A stretch of DNA of 14,255 nucleotides, from the NCBI GenBank assembly GCA_045636225.1, contig JAZTXB010000054.1:1-14255 (forward strand), written 5' to 3'. Position 1 is the first letter of the stretch. Every line of letters starts with the position of its first letter. Below the pieces are notes generated by a model. That model did no database searches, was not told the origin of the DNA, and saw only the letters and a list, made by a program, of their open reading frames with translations. Source of the stretch: UMGS1613 sp045636225. GTDB taxonomy: Bacteria; Bacillota_I; Bacilli_A; RF39; UBA660. The position numbers and the translations under genes are program-made. Below are positions 14,013-14,255 of the stretch, in pieces.

Positions 14013-14255
14013 ACATTTTTTTAAGAAAAACATTTTCTGTCATATATTTACCATCTATATAAAATATATGTCTATAATCTTTTTTTACTTTATTAACATT
14101 ATTTATAATTTTTTCTTTTTTAAAACTTATACTATTTAAATATCTCTCAAGCAAAAATTTATTAAATAGTAAATCTTTCTCTTTATATAACGTATTTACT
14201 TCTATAAATAAAAAAATAAACATCATAAATAATAATTTATTTATATTAAATAGTA
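13990..14255 (-). CDS. 3' end of an unidentified gene (5' end outside window)
   Basis: The frame is open from the window edge to TGA at 13990, about 88 codons. An internal ATG-ATG at 14221-14226 has no ribosome binding site before it, so the true start probably lies upstream and the gene is cut by the window edge. A hydrophobic stretch (LLFMMFIFLFIEV) is followed by a Lys/Asn-rich charged segment ending in GKYMTENVFLKKMFDIKRVL. I do not recognise the family. An open frame this long is unlikely by chance at this base composition. Its last codons contain the rplU promoter -35 box, and no terminator separates the two. Confidence 0.5.
   Translation of the reverse strand, partial: LFNINKLLFMMFIFLFIEVNTLYKEKDLLFNKFLLERYLNSISFKKEKIINNVNKVKKDYRHIFYIDGKYMTENVFLKKMFDIKRVL

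Noticed and set aside
1..14255. Genetic code 4 (TGA as Trp), considered because of the Mollicutes-like RpoB residue
   Set aside because: Trp is encoded by TGG throughout, and TGA ends the 7905 gene exactly at an ATGA junction.
1..14255. CRISPR array, tRNA, rRNA, insertion sequence or phage genes
   Set aside because: No spaced repeats, no tRNA or rRNA signature and no transposase or integrase frame was seen on either strand.

Overview
The window is AT-rich bacterial DNA holding two core ribosomal-protein and transcription clusters, almost all read from the minus strand. The L27 N-terminal extension with its Prp protease, strong GGAGG ribosome binding sites, and L10 and L21 type mRNA leaders point to a low-GC Firmicute. 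An Asn at the rifampicin-site position where most bacteria have His (E. coli RpoB 526) is reminiscent of Mollicutes. TGG encodes Trp and TGA is used as a stop, so the genetic code is standard. The best guess is a Bacilli/Mollicutes-related lineage; I cannot name the genus.

Layout in the direction of transcription (high to low coordinates). First comes the 3' end of an unidentified gene (14255-13990). Next is rplU-prp-rpmA behind a consensus promoter and an L21-type leader, closed by a terminator at 12970-12991. A 430-base interval (12560-12989) follows. It has no long gene but is densely organised: a plus-strand promoter, a 27-residue hydrophobic ORF inside an RNA whose two ends pair with each other, and a strong-looking minus-strand promoter that would make an RNA antisense to its 3' half. 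Then come a short-chain dehydrogenase gene, secE-nusG, rplK-rplA, the L10 leader with rplJ-rplL, an unidentified 176-residue gene, an RsmC-like methyltransferase gene, rpoB, and most of rpoC, which runs off the window at base 1.

The core genes work together in ribosome assembly (L1, L10, L11, L7/L12, L21, L27), protein export (SecE), transcript elongation (NusG) and RNA synthesis (RpoB, RpoC). The order secE-nusG-rplK-rplA-rplJ-rplL-rsmC-like-rpoB-rpoC is the usual Firmicute order with one added gene. Promoters with 17-bp spacers and a TG upstream of the -10 box lie ahead of secE, rplK, rplJ and rplU, so the cluster is made of separately adjustable segments. Several junctions are coupled by TAATG or ATGA overlaps.

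Most notable are the 12656-12968 element, which looks like an undescribed type I toxin-antitoxin module or a similarly regulated small membrane peptide, and unusual residues in the RNA polymerase active centre: a trigger-loop His replaced by Asn, plus changes in the bridge-helix and F-loop regions. These functional readings are inferences from sequence alone.
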